A stretch of 44,251 nt of DNA from Lachnospiraceae bacterium (GCA_910575775.1 CAJTEY010000035.1:1-44251), one strand, 5' to 3'; shown: positions 1 to 7,515, counted from the first letter of the stretch. Program-made: numbers and translations. The notes: generated by a model from the sequence alone, not told the origin.

Positions 1-294
1 TCATGGGGAGGGAGTAAGACAGGCAGGGCACGATAAAGTCGGGCAGGAGCGCGTGGGACTTTCCGCAGGTGCACTGCACGCGTGGGATTCTCAGACGGAC
101 CACCTGGGGCTTTCCACCGGGGAAGGTGACAAGGCTGCGTTCATAGCTGCCCCTTTTATTGCAGGTTCCTTTCGCGCCGCAGTAAGGGCAGACTAAAAGA
201 AACAGGGGGACTGTTCCAGGGACTGCCGGAACAGGTCCCTGACAGAAAGGATCGTATTTTTCAGCTTGCAATCAAGGGCATTTAAACGTATCAT
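1..294 (-). pseudogene. DUF6431-like zinc-ribbon protein, frameshifted, runs off the left edge
   Basis: The minus strand encodes a cysteine-rich domain: a CPYC knuckle near the N-terminus and a second pair in VQCTCGKSHALLPDF. This matches the DUF6431 proteins that accompany transposases in Clostridia. The domain frame has no start codon and meets a TGA about 60 bases upstream of CPYC. The neighbouring frame opens with ATG at 294 (MIRLNALDCKLKN) and runs into TAG just before CPYC. The frames join if one base is added to the five-C run (GGGGG on the + strand, 205-209). Seen: the two frames. Inferred: a single-base deletion in a homopolymer, or less likely programmed slippage. The C-terminus lies outside the window. 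Confidence 0.6.
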
Positions 295-355
295 AGTTTT
301 GAGGGTAGGGCATTGCGGTTCTGCATGGGCAGGAGGGCAGGGCTTTATTCATGGA

Positions 356-400
356 GAGAGGAAGACCGGCTTTAGCGGGTGGGCTTCCTCTTTTCTTTTG
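356..400 (+). terminator. Hairpin with T-rich tail
   Basis: GAGGAAG (358-364) pairs with CTTCCTC (384-390), followed by TTTTCTTTT. It would stop + strand transcription running towards the truncated recombinase. The rest of 295-498 shows no convincing gene. Confidence 0.4.
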
Positions 401-498
401 TCTGTTGTCTAGGCAGTATATCGGCACGGATGTCTGTATTCTATAACGAAAAAAGCGTGCGGAAAGAAACGGCACACTTGTGTAGCTGTTATTTTTAG

Positions 499-1911
499 TC
501 TGAGAATTTAATCTGCAGGAAAGCTGCAGTAGATGGGTACTTTATTTCGCCGCGTTACAAAGAAGCCGCTGACGTGGTGCGTCGGATATTCGCTATGACT
601 TTGGACGGATACGGCCCCTATCAGATTGCGAATCGGCTGTCACAGGAAAAGATTGAGATACCTTCCCTGCACCTCTCCCATTACGGAGAGGGCGTGAATC
701 AATCCAAGACGTTTAAAGACCCTTATGGCTGGGGCTCTTCCACTATCGTCAATATCCTGAAAAAGCGTGAGTATTTAGGCCACACCATCAACTTTAAGAC
801 CCGCAAGCATTTCAAGGACAAGAAAAGCCACTACGTTGACGAAAACGAATGGGTAATCTTTGAGGACACCCACACCGCTATTATTGACTCGGAAACTTTT
901 GAGAATGTGCAGAGAATCCGCTCCAATGTGAAGCGTTACCCGGACGGCTGGGGAGAAGCCGCCCCGCTCACCGGCCTGCTCTACTGTGCCGACTGCGGCG
1001 GCAAGATGTACGTCCACCGCACCAACAACGGCAAGCGTATCTCACAGTATACCTGCTCCCAATATAGCAAGGTTCCGGTTGGCGTCCTCTGCGCCACACA
1101 GCACCGAATCAACGAAAGCGCTGTCCTGACATTGGTTTCCGATATGCTCCGGGCGATTGCGGAGTATTCCAGAAATGACCGGGCAGAGTTTATCAAAGCG
1201 GTTCAGGAAACCCAGGCCGAGCAGCAGGCTAGCGACATCACCAGAAAGCGGAAACGGCTGGCGGCGGCACAGAAACGAGCCGGGGAACTGGAAAAACTGA
1301 TATGCAAGATTTATGAGGACAATGTGCTGGGCAAGCTGCCGGACGCAAGGTACGCCGCCCTGGACGCACAGTACGCAAAGGAGCAGGAATCCCTTTCCGG
1401 CGAGATTGCCGGACTGGAAAAAGCAATCGCCGGATATGAGCAGAGCCGGAAATCAGCGGAGAAATTTATCGCCCTTGTTGACAAGTATGAGAATTTTGAC
1501 AACCTGACTACCACCATGCTGAATGAGTTTGTGGAGAAAATCCTTGTTCATGAGCGTGACCGGAAAGGCAGCGATGAAACCACACAGGAGGTTGAGATTT
1601 ACTTCAATTTTGTCGGGAAATACATACCGCCTCACTTCGGGGAAGTAAACCTCACGCCGGAGGAACTGGAAGCCCAGCGGAAAAAAGAGGAACGTAAGGA
1701 CAAGCTGCACCAGGCATATCTCCGGCGCAAAGCCAACGGGACACAAAAACGGTACGAGGATAAAATCAGGGCAAAGAAAAAGGCTGAAATCGAGGCGAAG
1801 AAAGCCGCTATCCGTGCCGAGGATATGGAAAAAGGCGTGTTTATCCAGGCCGGCAGCCTGCCAAAGAAAGAACCCCAAAAAGCACCAGTACCGGACAGAG
1901 CCGCCATGTAG
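499..1911 (+). pseudogene. Large serine recombinase (Tn4451 TnpX / TndX type), N-terminal catalytic domain missing
   Basis: The open frame begins after TAG at 496-498 and enters a recombinase directly at the end of the catalytic region (YFISPRYKEAADVVRRIF). The recombinase DNA-binding domain follows (WGSSTIVNILKKREYLGHT), then the zinc ribbon (LLYCADCGGKMY ... YTCSQY), a long coiled coil and a lysine-rich tail. The resolvase domain with the nucleophilic serine, normally about 150-180 residues, is absent. A GTG at 574 could start translation but the product could not catalyse recombination. Position next to TnpV fits a Tn4451-family element. The junction around 499-540 marks a deletion or recombination point; the preceding DUF6431 remnant is unrelated. 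Confidence 0.85.
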
Positions 1912-1950
1912 GCGGCGGGCATACCACAGAAAAGGCAAGGAGGCATACAC

Positions 1951-2304
1951 ATGAATGGACTGACTTATACAAAAGTTGGAGATTACTATCTCCCGAATCT
2001 GGTATTGAAGGAGCAGCCGGACACGCCAATCGGCAGGTATGGGCGCATGAGGCTCCGTTATCTGAAAGAACACCGGAAAGGGCTGTATACCAGCCTGCTC
2101 CTGACGGAAAAACTCTATCCCCATTTGATGGAGATTGACGAGGCAGCCAATGAGCGAATGGATATTCTTATGCCACAGCTGATGAAGGCCGCCGGTGTGA
2201 CCGAGGAACTGAAAGCAGCCGACCCGATGAAATGGGTAGGGCTGGCTAATAACTGTAAGGCGCAGGCAGAGGAAATCATTCTGTATGAACTGATTTACAA
2301 TTAA
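1951..2304 (+). CDS. tnpV: TnpV-family transposon-encoded protein
   Basis: This 117-aa protein begins with YTKVGDYYLPNL and contains GRYGRMRLRYLKEHR, the pattern of the TnpV family that follows the large serine recombinase in Tn4451-like elements. The function of TnpV is not established. A strong GGAGG site lies 8 bases before the ATG, 40 bp after the recombinase stop, so the two were co-transcribed. The gene is intact although its partner recombinase is truncated. No membrane segment or catalytic motif is visible. Confidence 0.8.
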   Translation: MNGLTYTKVGDYYLPNLVLKEQPDTPIGRYGRMRLRYLKEHRKGLYTSLLLTEKLYPHLMEIDEAANERMDILMPQLMKAAGVTEELKAADPMKWVGLANNCKAQAEEIILYELIYN

Positions 2305-2372
2305 ACAGGGAACAACAAAGAGAGGCAGAAGAAAGGTATCCTTCCGTCTTTCTTTGTCTGGCGCTGATAAAA

Positions 2373-2741
2373 TCATGTTTCTGTATTATCCAGGCCGGAA
2401 TTACTGTCATTTTTCTTCAGCGAAGAAATCCATGTTTCGATTGCCCTGGCAAGAATAAGCTGCTGCTGCAGAACTGCCATTCCGTTTTCAGGAACGTCCG
2501 GTATATTTTCCTTCGCAAGAAAATTTTCTTCCAGATAGGATTTTAATTGCTTGATGTTGTTCTCAATATTTTCCAGACATACATTCTGTTTTTCTTGTGA
2601 GAGGCTGTCCAGGTTTACAATCACAGCATTAAAATCCAGATAGATATTGATGGACTTTGCGGCAATTTCCAGCATAAGTTTTTCAAATTCCTGCTCTCCC
2701 TGCCGGGTTACTATTTTTTCGCCTCCCTCCCGGCTATCCAC
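2373..2741 (-). CDS. Hypothetical helical protein, start codon uncertain
   Basis: A mostly alpha-helical, acidic protein of up to 122 aa; I do not recognise the family. It lies convergent to tnpV. The only in-frame start is GTG at 2741, which sits inside a terminator hairpin. A good GGGAGG site further in precedes ATA-GTA rather than ATG, so the real start may have been lost by mutation. Codon use resembles the neighbouring accessory genes, which is why I keep it. It may be a decaying cargo gene. Confidence 0.4.
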   Translation of the reverse strand: MDSREGGEKIVTRQGEQEFEKLMLEIAAKSINIYLDFNAVIVNLDSLSQEKQNVCLENIENNIKQLKSYLEENFLAKENIPDVPENGMAVLQQQLILARAIETWISSLKKNDSNSGLDNTET

Positions 2742-2743
2742 GC

Positions 2744-2779
2744 AAAAAAGCCGCCCGTTTTTTCATGCCGGACGGCTTT
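2744..2779 (-). terminator. Rho-independent terminator on the minus strand
   Basis: Reading the minus strand, AAAGCCGTCCG pairs imperfectly with CGGGCGGCTTT and is followed by six Ts. The region between here and 3024 holds a second hairpin (see 2952-2992) and no gene I can support. Confidence 0.5.
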
Positions 2780-2951
2780 CTGCGTAATGTGATAGCTCAA
2801 ATAATATTTTTTTGTGGGTGTAGGCTCCGAAAAGCCTTGATATTACAGTGTTCCTATTAAAACTCATTCATATGCTTGCTACGAATGTTTTTATCCCTTA
2901 TGCTCTTATCCCCTACTACGGAGAATAAACAATTTTGCCAAACTTACGCAA

Positions 2952-2992
2952 AAGAAAAACGCTGCAATCTCAAAAAAGATTACAACGCTTTC
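2952..2992 (-). terminator. Terminator after the Orf9-like regulator
   Basis: AAGCGTTGTAATCT pairs with AGATTGCAGCGTT around a T-rich loop and is followed on the minus strand by TTTTCTTTT. It lies just downstream of the regulator ending at 3024. Confidence 0.6.
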
Positions 2993-3023
2993 TAAATCCT
3001 GTTCAATTTTAAGTCGGACATTC

Positions 3024-3377
3024 CTATTCGCCCTCTTTTTCGACTTCGGAAATCTCTTTTGCCGTTGCGGTCACAATCCGTATGCCTGTATTGCTCATAC
3101 CGTCAAGGAGCGCGTCGAGCTGCCGCCGCTTTGTGTCCTTTGCGGCGGGCGTGTCTAACAGGAACTGGTCTACGGATATATGGTAACGCTGTATCAGCTC
3201 AAAGAATATCTGTAAACTTGAGTACTGCCCCTTGTTCTCGATGTTCGCAAGGCAGCGCGGCGAGATAAACATTTCGTCGCTTACTTTCTTGCGGCTCTCC
3301 TTGCGCCCTGTCCGCGCCGCCTTTATCGCTGCCCCAAAAGCCTTGAAGTCGTATTTCGGTACTGGTCTTTTTGCTAT
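3024..3377 (-). CDS. XRE-type regulator, Tn916 Orf9-like, non-standard start
   Basis: The reading frame gives about 117 aa beginning AKRPVPKYDFKAFGAAIKAARTG, then the helix-turn-helix with ISPRCLANIENKG, and a tail RRQLDALLDGMSNTGIRIVTATAKEI. This is the layout of Orf9-type regulators that sit divergent to the cargo and the Orf7/Orf8 genes in Tn916-like elements. Position and direction fit. A TGA lies three codons upstream of the first residue, and the codon at the expected start is ATA, so either an unusual start is used, an internal ATG (3270-3272) makes a truncated form, or the gene is inactivated. A GTG eleven bases upstream opens the wrong frame. Confidence 0.65.
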   Translation of the reverse strand: MAKRPVPKYDFKAFGAAIKAARTGRKESRKKVSDEMFISPRCLANIENKGQYSSLQIFFELIQRYHISVDQFLLDTPAAKDTKRRQLDALLDGMSNTGIRIVTATAKEISEVEKEGE

Positions 3378-3501
3378 AGTTTTTCACCCTGTTACATTTT
3401 ACTGTTCACTTTTGCTTTTGGATATGTCTACACAGTTCTATTAGTTAGCTAAAATAAATCATATTTTTCTGCCTTACAATTAAATACCGGCTGAATGTAT
3501 C

Positions 3502-3530
3502 TTGACAAGCAGACACAAAAAGAATATAAT
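3502..3530 (+). promoter_or_regulatory. Consensus sigma-A promoter of the TetR gene
   Basis: TTGACA (3502-3507), 17-bp spacer, TATAAT (3525-3530): a perfect match. Because it lies inside the longest possible reading frame, translation must begin downstream, at the ATG at 3567. Confidence 0.9.
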
Positions 3531-3550
3531 ACATACCAAACGAATGAAAT
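3531..3550. promoter_or_regulatory. Putative TetR operator in its own leader
   Basis: ACATACCAAACGAATGAAAT sits directly after the -10 box. Related sequence (half-sites ACATACC and GAATGAA) appears twice more before the exporter operon, at about 4257-4277 and 4290-4315. This suggests one regulator controls both units. Confidence 0.45.
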
Positions 3551-3566
3551 GGAAGGTGGCAGATAC

Positions 3567-4214
3567 ATGGCGCGTAATAAATATCCAGAAATAACCGTTG
3601 AGAAGATATTAGAAGTGTCACAGCGGTTATTCATGGAAAAGGGGTACGACAATACAACTATTCAAGATATTGTAAATGAACTTGGCGGATTGACGAAAGG
3701 AGCAATTTATCATCATTTCAAATCAAAAGAGGAAATTATTGACGCATTAGGGGGAAAACTCTTTTTTGACAACAATCCATTTGTTACCGTACAAAATCAG
3801 AAGAACCTAAATGGTTTAGAAAAAATGCGTGAAGTCATTAAGTTAAACCACGCAGATAATGATAGGACTGAACTTGGAAAACAGAGTATACCTCTTTTGA
3901 AAAATCCCCGCTTGTTGGCTGAACTGGCTGATACAAACAGGAAATTGATTGCCCCTCTTTGGTTGCAGCTTATTCAAGAGGGAATAGCGGACGGCTCTAT
4001 CCAAACCGGATATGCAAAAGAACTATCTGAACTTTTGCCATTACTTACAAATTTTTGGTTAATTCCCTCTGTCTATCCTGCAACCCCGGAAGAACTGCTT
4101 TCAAAGTTTGCATTTATCAAATATTTGTTAGATAGTATGAACTTGCCGATTATTGATAATGAAATTTTCGGTATGGCACAGAATTACTTTGAACACTTAA
4201 ACGTAGGCGAATAG
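3567..4214 (+). CDS. TetR/AcrR family transcriptional regulator
   Basis: A 215-aa regulator. Residues 8-55 form the TetR DNA-binding domain: ITVEKILEVSQRLFMEKGYDNTTIQDIV, then LTKGAIYHHFKSKEEII. The remainder is a helical ligand-binding domain I cannot assign to a ligand. I chose ATG 3567 because the promoter overlaps the upstream in-frame start at 3495 and GGAAGGTGG lies before it. It is followed by its own terminator and then by a small membrane protein and an ABC exporter, so it probably represses that operon and responds to an exported compound. It is AT-rich relative to the flanking Orf8/recombinase genes, which suggests a separately acquired cassette. Confidence 0.9.
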   Translation: MARNKYPEITVEKILEVSQRLFMEKGYDNTTIQDIVNELGGLTKGAIYHHFKSKEEIIDALGGKLFFDNNPFVTVQNQKNLNGLEKMREVIKLNHADNDRTELGKQSIPLLKNPRLLAELADTNRKLIAPLWLQLIQEGIADGSIQTGYAKELSELLPLLTNFWLIPSVYPATPEELLSKFAFIKYLLDSMNLPIIDNEIFGMAQNYFEHLNVGE

Positions 4215-4246
4215 ATAAAATTGCCTTGCAAAAGGCAGTTTTATTT
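4214..4246 (+). terminator. Terminator after the TetR gene
   Basis: TGCCTT pairs with AAGGCA within a longer AAAA/TTTT-extended stem, ending in TTTTATTTT, a few bases after the TAG stop. Confidence 0.6.
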
Positions 4247-4256
4247 TCAAACTATA

Positions 4257-4315
4257 CATTCATTCGTAAGGTATTATTTTTAAGCATATACATACCATCT
4301 TAATGTATGAAAGGA
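4257..4315. promoter_or_regulatory. Operator-like region before the exporter operon
   Basis: It contains CATTCGTAAGGTAT (inverted relative to the TetR-promoter copy CATTCGTTTGGTAT) and the dyad ATACAT-N9-ATGTAT at about 4290-4310. Both resemble the sequence after the TetR -10 box. A TATTAT at 4273-4278 could serve as -10. Confidence 0.4.
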
Positions 4316-4322
4316 GATTACT

Positions 4323-4562
4323 ATGTCAAAATTAGACCAAAAAATCGAAAATGCTGCAAACAAAATTGAAGTTGTCGCAAATGAAGCATGGAAAAAGCGG
4401 TCATTCCGCATTGTATCCAAGTCTATATCTGCTACGGCAGAAATCAGACTGATGATAGGGGCTGCACATTTATCCGAAAAAGGCTATAAATCAGCCGCTA
4501 CCTGCCTGTTTGGTTTAGGGGCAGCAGGGCTTGTCTGCGATTTACTTTTTAACAGAAAATAG
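4323..4562 (+). CDS. Small protein with one hydrophobic segment, partner of an ABC exporter
   Basis: This 79-aa protein starts MSKLDQKIENAANKIEVVANEAWKK, an amphipathic lysine/glutamate-rich helix, and ends with a glycine/alanine-rich hydrophobic stretch (ATCLFGLGAAGLVCDLLF). I do not recognise a family. A strong AAAGGAG precedes the ATG, and the exporter ATG follows after 14 bp, so the two are translated from one message. It could be an accessory or immunity membrane protein, or less likely a secreted peptide; no double-glycine leader is evident. Confidence 0.7.
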   Translation: MSKLDQKIENAANKIEVVANEAWKKRSFRIVSKSISATAEIRLMIGAAHLSEKGYKSAATCLFGLGAAGLVCDLLFNRK

Positions 4563-4576
4563 GAGGACACCGCTAT

Positions 4577-6262
4577 ATGATACGATACTTAAAACAATAC
4601 AAATTCTTGCTTTTCCTTACCGCATTATTTACTGCAATCAGTTCTCTATCTTATGTATTTATTGCTATCTTATTGCAACAAGTTATGGATATTGTAGATA
4701 TGGGCGATATGGACGGCTTTATTAAAATACTACTCTTTTCTTTAGCCTACTTTGCACTTATGGGAGTATTCATGTACCTACAATCTTTGTTTAGCAAAAA
4801 ATTTGTCTGTAAAATTATGAAAGCTGTCCGTTCTAAAACCTTTATAGGAATTGAACGGCACACGATTGAGGACTACTCTAAAAATAATACTGCTGATTAT
4901 TTATCTGCAATTACGAATGATGTAAAAATGATTGAAGATAACTATTTACTTCCCCTGTTGCAAGTTATCCAGTATACGATTATTTTTATAGCTTCCCTTG
5001 CTGTAATGATTTACTTTGACATTATCGTTACAGTCTGCGTGATTATCGCAATCGCTATCATGCTTGTTGTACCCAGTCTATTCGGAGGACTACTCTCCAA
5101 ACGACAGGATAAATATTCTGATATGCTATCCGATTTTACAAACCATGTAAAAGACCTGTTATCCGGTTTTGAGGTTATCAAGTCTTATCAAATGAAAAAA
5201 TATGTCCTCTCACGATTTGAAATAAGTAACGAGGCCACTATAAAAGCAAAATATTCTGTTGACAAGGCGATTGCGGCAAATGAAGCGGTTTCTATGGTGC
5301 TTGCGCTTCTTGTTCAAGTGGTTGTTGTTTTTCTTTCTGCATACTTCATTATCATTGGTCGTATCAGTGCAGGAGCCTTGTTAGGCATGGTACAGGTAAG
5401 CAGTAACCTTGCAAATCCATTATTGATTATTTTTAGCAATATTCCCAAAATCAAGAGTATAAAACCAATTACACAGAAGCTAAATAACCTTTCAGATTAC
5501 AAGGAACAGAACACAAATACAAAAAAATCACCCTCTTTCAAAAAAATGATTTATGTAGATGATTTGCATTTTTCCTATGATAAGGAAAACGAAGTCATAA
5601 ACGGTATTTCACTATCCATTGATAAAGGGAAAAAATATGCTTTTGTCGGTAAGAGTGGGTGTGGAAAGTCTACATTTATTAAGCTGATTGCCGGATATTA
5701 CTCTAATTTCAAAGGTGATGTACTATATGACGCAGACAGTCTTTCCGTTTTGGATATTGATAAAATAACTGCGCTATCGTCGGTCATTCATCAGAATGTT
5801 TATATGTTTGATGAGAGCATTTTAGACAATATTTGCCTACACGAAGATTTCAGTAAAGAAGAATTGCAATCCGTATTGTCTGATAGTGGTTTATCACAGT
5901 TTATTGAGCAAGTACCAAACGGACTTAAATATCACGTTGGAGAAAATGGAGATAACCTTTCCGGCGGACAGAAACAAAGAATTGCCGTAGCAAGAGCTTT
6001 AATTCGTAAGAAGCCACTGTTGATTTTAGACGAGGGTACGTCTGCTATTGATATGCAAACTGCATATGATATTGAAAGCAGGCTATTGGCAATATCTGAT
6101 TTAACGCTCCTTACTGTCACTCATAATATGAGCAGCGATATTCTTACACTCTATGACGAAATTGTATTTATGGCAAACGGCAAAATAATTGAACATGGCA
6201 CATTTGAAGAACTTATTACTAAACACGCTGCATTTTATGACTTCTACCAACTAAAGAAGTAG
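4577..6262 (+). CDS. ABC exporter, fused membrane and ATPase domains
   Basis: A 561-aa half-transporter that would work as a dimer. Residues 1-300 form the exporter-type membrane domain with about six hydrophobic helices. The ATPase has Walker A GKSGCGKST (about 360), the signature LSGGQ (about 460), Walker B LLILDEGTSAID and the H-loop histidine in TVTHNMS. All key residues are present. The family exports lipids, drugs or peptides; nothing here fixes the substrate. The TetR neighbour makes drug or bacteriocin efflux more likely than a housekeeping role. A GGAGG site precedes the ATG. Confidence 0.9.
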   Translation: MIRYLKQYKFLLFLTALFTAISSLSYVFIAILLQQVMDIVDMGDMDGFIKILLFSLAYFALMGVFMYLQSLFSKKFVCKIMKAVRSKTFIGIERHTIEDYSKNNTADYLSAITNDVKMIEDNYLLPLLQVIQYTIIFIASLAVMIYFDIIVTVCVIIAIAIMLVVPSLFGGLLSKRQDKYSDMLSDFTNHVKDLLSGFEVIKSYQMKKYVLSRFEISNEATIKAKYSVDKAIAANEAVSMVLALLVQVVVVFLSAYFIIIGRISAGALLGMVQVSSNLANPLLIIFSNIPKIKSIKPITQKLNNLSDYKEQNTNTKKSPSFKKMIYVDDLHFSYDKENEVINGISLSIDKGKKYAFVGKSGCGKSTFIKLIAGYYSNFKGDVLYDADSLSVLDIDKITALSSVIHQNVYMFDESILDNICLHEDFSKEELQSVLSDSGLSQFIEQVPNGLKYHVGENGDNLSGGQKQRIAVARALIRKKPLLILDEGTSAIDMQTAYDIESRLLAISDLTLLTVTHNMSSDILTLYDEIVFMANGKIIEHGTFEELITKHAAFYDFYQLKK

Positions 6263-6319
6263 GTATCTTTAGAGGAGCAGATGTTTTTGTATGCCTTTTT
6301 ACGCAATATCTAATCTATC

Positions 6320-6357
6320 GGCGGTTTTGAAATATCAAATCCGCCGTTTCTTTTTTA
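6320..6357 (+). terminator. Terminator of the TetR-regulated exporter operon
   Basis: GGCGGTTTTGA pairs with TCAAATCCGCC (one mismatch), followed by a run of Ts, about 60 bp after the exporter stop. Confidence 0.75.
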
Positions 6358-6394
6358 TCTTCTCAAGGAATGACGCGGTATCACTGTTGAAATC

Positions 6395-6420
6395 GGCGGC
6401 TAAAGGAGGTAGCCGCCATG
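6395..6420 (+). promoter_or_regulatory. Ribosome binding site held in the loop of a perfect hairpin
   Basis: GGCGGCTA (6395-6402) and TAGCCGCC (6410-6417) form an 8-bp perfect stem. The 7-base loop is AAGGAGG, a full Shine-Dalgarno, and the ATG (6418-6420) is immediately next to the stem. This geometry decides the start of the short reading frame that follows. Confidence 0.7.
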
Positions 6421-6510
6421 AAACAAAAAGCATATCGACAAAATCCGACAGTTATTGACTTATCAAAAAAGCCCGCCTACCACCGGGGGAAACTACGCTT
6501 ATATATATGA
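6418..6510 (+). CDS. 30-aa leader-like peptide
   Basis: A 30-codon frame, lysine- and tyrosine-rich (MKQKAYRQNPTVIDLSKK...), starting next to the AAGGAGG loop hairpin. No family recognised. It is followed at 6548-6576 by a GC-rich hairpin and at 6622-6642 by a 21-base dyad, so it may be a regulatory leader in front of the Orf7/Orf8 genes, or the start of a gene now deleted. Its strong initiation site is the main reason to list it. Confidence 0.45.
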   Translation: MKQKAYRQNPTVIDLSKKPAYHRGKLRLYI

Positions 6511-6547
6511 ACTGTCTAATCGTCTGAATACTGCTTACAATGCCTAT

Positions 6548-6576
6548 GCGCCCGTCCGGGCTTTTCGGACAGGCGC
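6548..6576 (+). terminator. GC-rich hairpin downstream of the short leader frame
   Basis: GCGCCCGTCCG pairs with CGGACAGGCGC around GGCTTTT, followed by ATTTTG. It could act as a weak terminator or attenuator between the leader frame and the sigma-like remnant. Confidence 0.4.
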
Positions 6577-6621
6577 ATTTTGCTGCTCAAAAATTTTTTT
6601 GAAGAAATTTCAAAAAATCTG

Positions 6622-6642
6622 CGGCGTTTTTCAAAAACGCCG
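6622..6642. repeat. 21-base near-perfect dyad
   Basis: CGGCGTTTTT, a central C, and AAAAACGCCG. It lies exactly where the reading frame of the sigma-like remnant fades, so it may mark the deletion endpoint or be a protein binding site. Confidence 0.6.
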
Positions 6643-6644
6643 TA

Positions 6645-6799
6645 TTGCTGTATTACTTTGAGGGAATGAACGATACCGAGATTGCGGAGCTGTTCAATAC
6701 GTCGAGAAGCACAATACAATACAGTACAGGCGGACAAGCTCTTTTGAGCTGCTAAAAAAATATCTGGAGGAAAATGCTGATGAATGGGACGAATGGTAA
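6645..6799 (+). pseudogene. C-terminal remnant of a Tn916 Orf7-like sigma factor
   Basis: The frame from 6645 reads LLYYFEGMNDTEIAELFNTSRSTIQY, a sigma-70 region 4 helix-turn-helix. It then breaks. One frame over, the sequence continues RRTSSFELLKKYLEENADEWDEW and stops at 6797-6799. The break lies in a CAATAC-AATAC-AGTAC run, as if five bases were duplicated. The N-terminal two thirds are missing. The last codons overlap the next gene start, as Orf7 and Orf8 overlap in intact elements. The element has probably lost this level of control. Confidence 0.65.
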
Positions 6800-7040
6800 C
6801 GAACCCGGCTACCCGGAAAAAGCCCTTGTTCCCTATCCTGTCATTCTGGCAGCGACAAAGGGCGACCCGGACGCCATGAAGATTGTCTTGCAGCATTTCA
6901 GCGGCTACATAGCCCGCCTCTCCATGCGGAAGCTGTACGACGAGCGTGGGAACGTCTATTTTGGCGTAGACCACGACATTCGGGAACGGCTGCAAGCAAA
7001 ACTGATGATGGCTGTCCTCACCTTTAAGGCAGAGGAATAA
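6780..7040 (+). CDS. Tn916 Orf8-like helix-turn-helix domain protein
   Basis: An 86-aa protein with EKALVPYPVILAATKGDPDAM, IVLQHFSGYIARLS and RERLQAKLMMAVLTF, the hallmark segments of the Orf8-like regulators found between the sigma-like gene and the excision genes of Tn916-type elements. GGAGG lies 10 bases before ATG 6780; ATG 6774 would be too close to it. The gene overlaps the end of the broken sigma gene and so depends on the same transcript. It looks intact. Confidence 0.75.
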   Translation: MNGTNGNEPGYPEKALVPYPVILAATKGDPDAMKIVLQHFSGYIARLSMRKLYDERGNVYFGVDHDIRERLQAKLMMAVLTFKAEE

Positions 7041-7199
7041 CCGCAACGGCAGCGGGACGCTTTCTCTCTCCCCCTTTTCCGTTCCGCTGCTGACGCGGCA
7101 GCAAAGCCATTCTGAACCTTGACAAAGAAAGCGGCGCAAGATAACGGCGGCGCAGCATAGGGCAAATCGGATACGTTCCTTTTGCGCCGAGCCATACGG

Positions 7200-7475
7200 C
7201 GGGTGCGCCATGACGCTATCCGGGTGAGGTTATCCCCGCCCGGACAGCCGAGCGACCAACACCGCGCCGGAAAGCAAGTGTAGCGGCTTGCGGGCGACGA
7301 CACGCAGAATATACAATGATACTTCCTTACAGCCACAGTCCGAGCGTTAAGAGCGTCGCAGGCAATGGGTAGGGCGGCATGAGAACCATGCCGGGGTGAA
7401 ATTCCCATGAGGTTATGTAATAACCGTCCGATGAAAGCCTTTGTTTTCGTGAATAGTGGACTTGCTGCTATTCAT
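7200..7475 (+). ncRNA. Candidate structured RNA between the Orf8-like and TnpW genes
   Basis: From 7041 to 7515 there is no gene, yet the sequence is GC-rich and full of hairpins: GCTATCCGGGT/GCCCGGACAGC (7215-7248), GCAAG/CTTGC (7274-7291), CGGCATG/CATGCCG (7375-7393), GGTTAT/ATAACC (7411-7425) and TGAATAG/CTATTCA (7450-7474). The density of stems suggests a folded RNA or a set of protein binding hairpins for the element. I know no named family that fits. No reverse transcriptase is present, which argues against a group II intron. Confidence 0.4.
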
Positions 7476-7515
7476 AGACTGTATTATATGTTTGCGAAAG
7501 AAAGGGGGATTTTCT

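Noticed and set aside
272..475. 67-aa minus-strand frame
   Set aside because: No ribosome site, overlaps a terminator hairpin and the DUF6431 remnant, composition unlike a protein.
1453..2376. 307-aa frame antisense to recombinase and tnpV
   Set aside because: It crosses two recognised genes and their intergenic ribosome site; composition is shadow-like.
2926..2945. CAATTTTG at 2928-2935 as the left attachment site matching CAAAATTG at the right end
   Set aside because: The orientation is wrong for insertion into the minus-strand recombinase gene and eight bases is too short to support it.
7041..7515. Group II intron
   Set aside because: Some 5'-like stems are present but there is no reverse transcriptase and no recognisable domain V/VI end.
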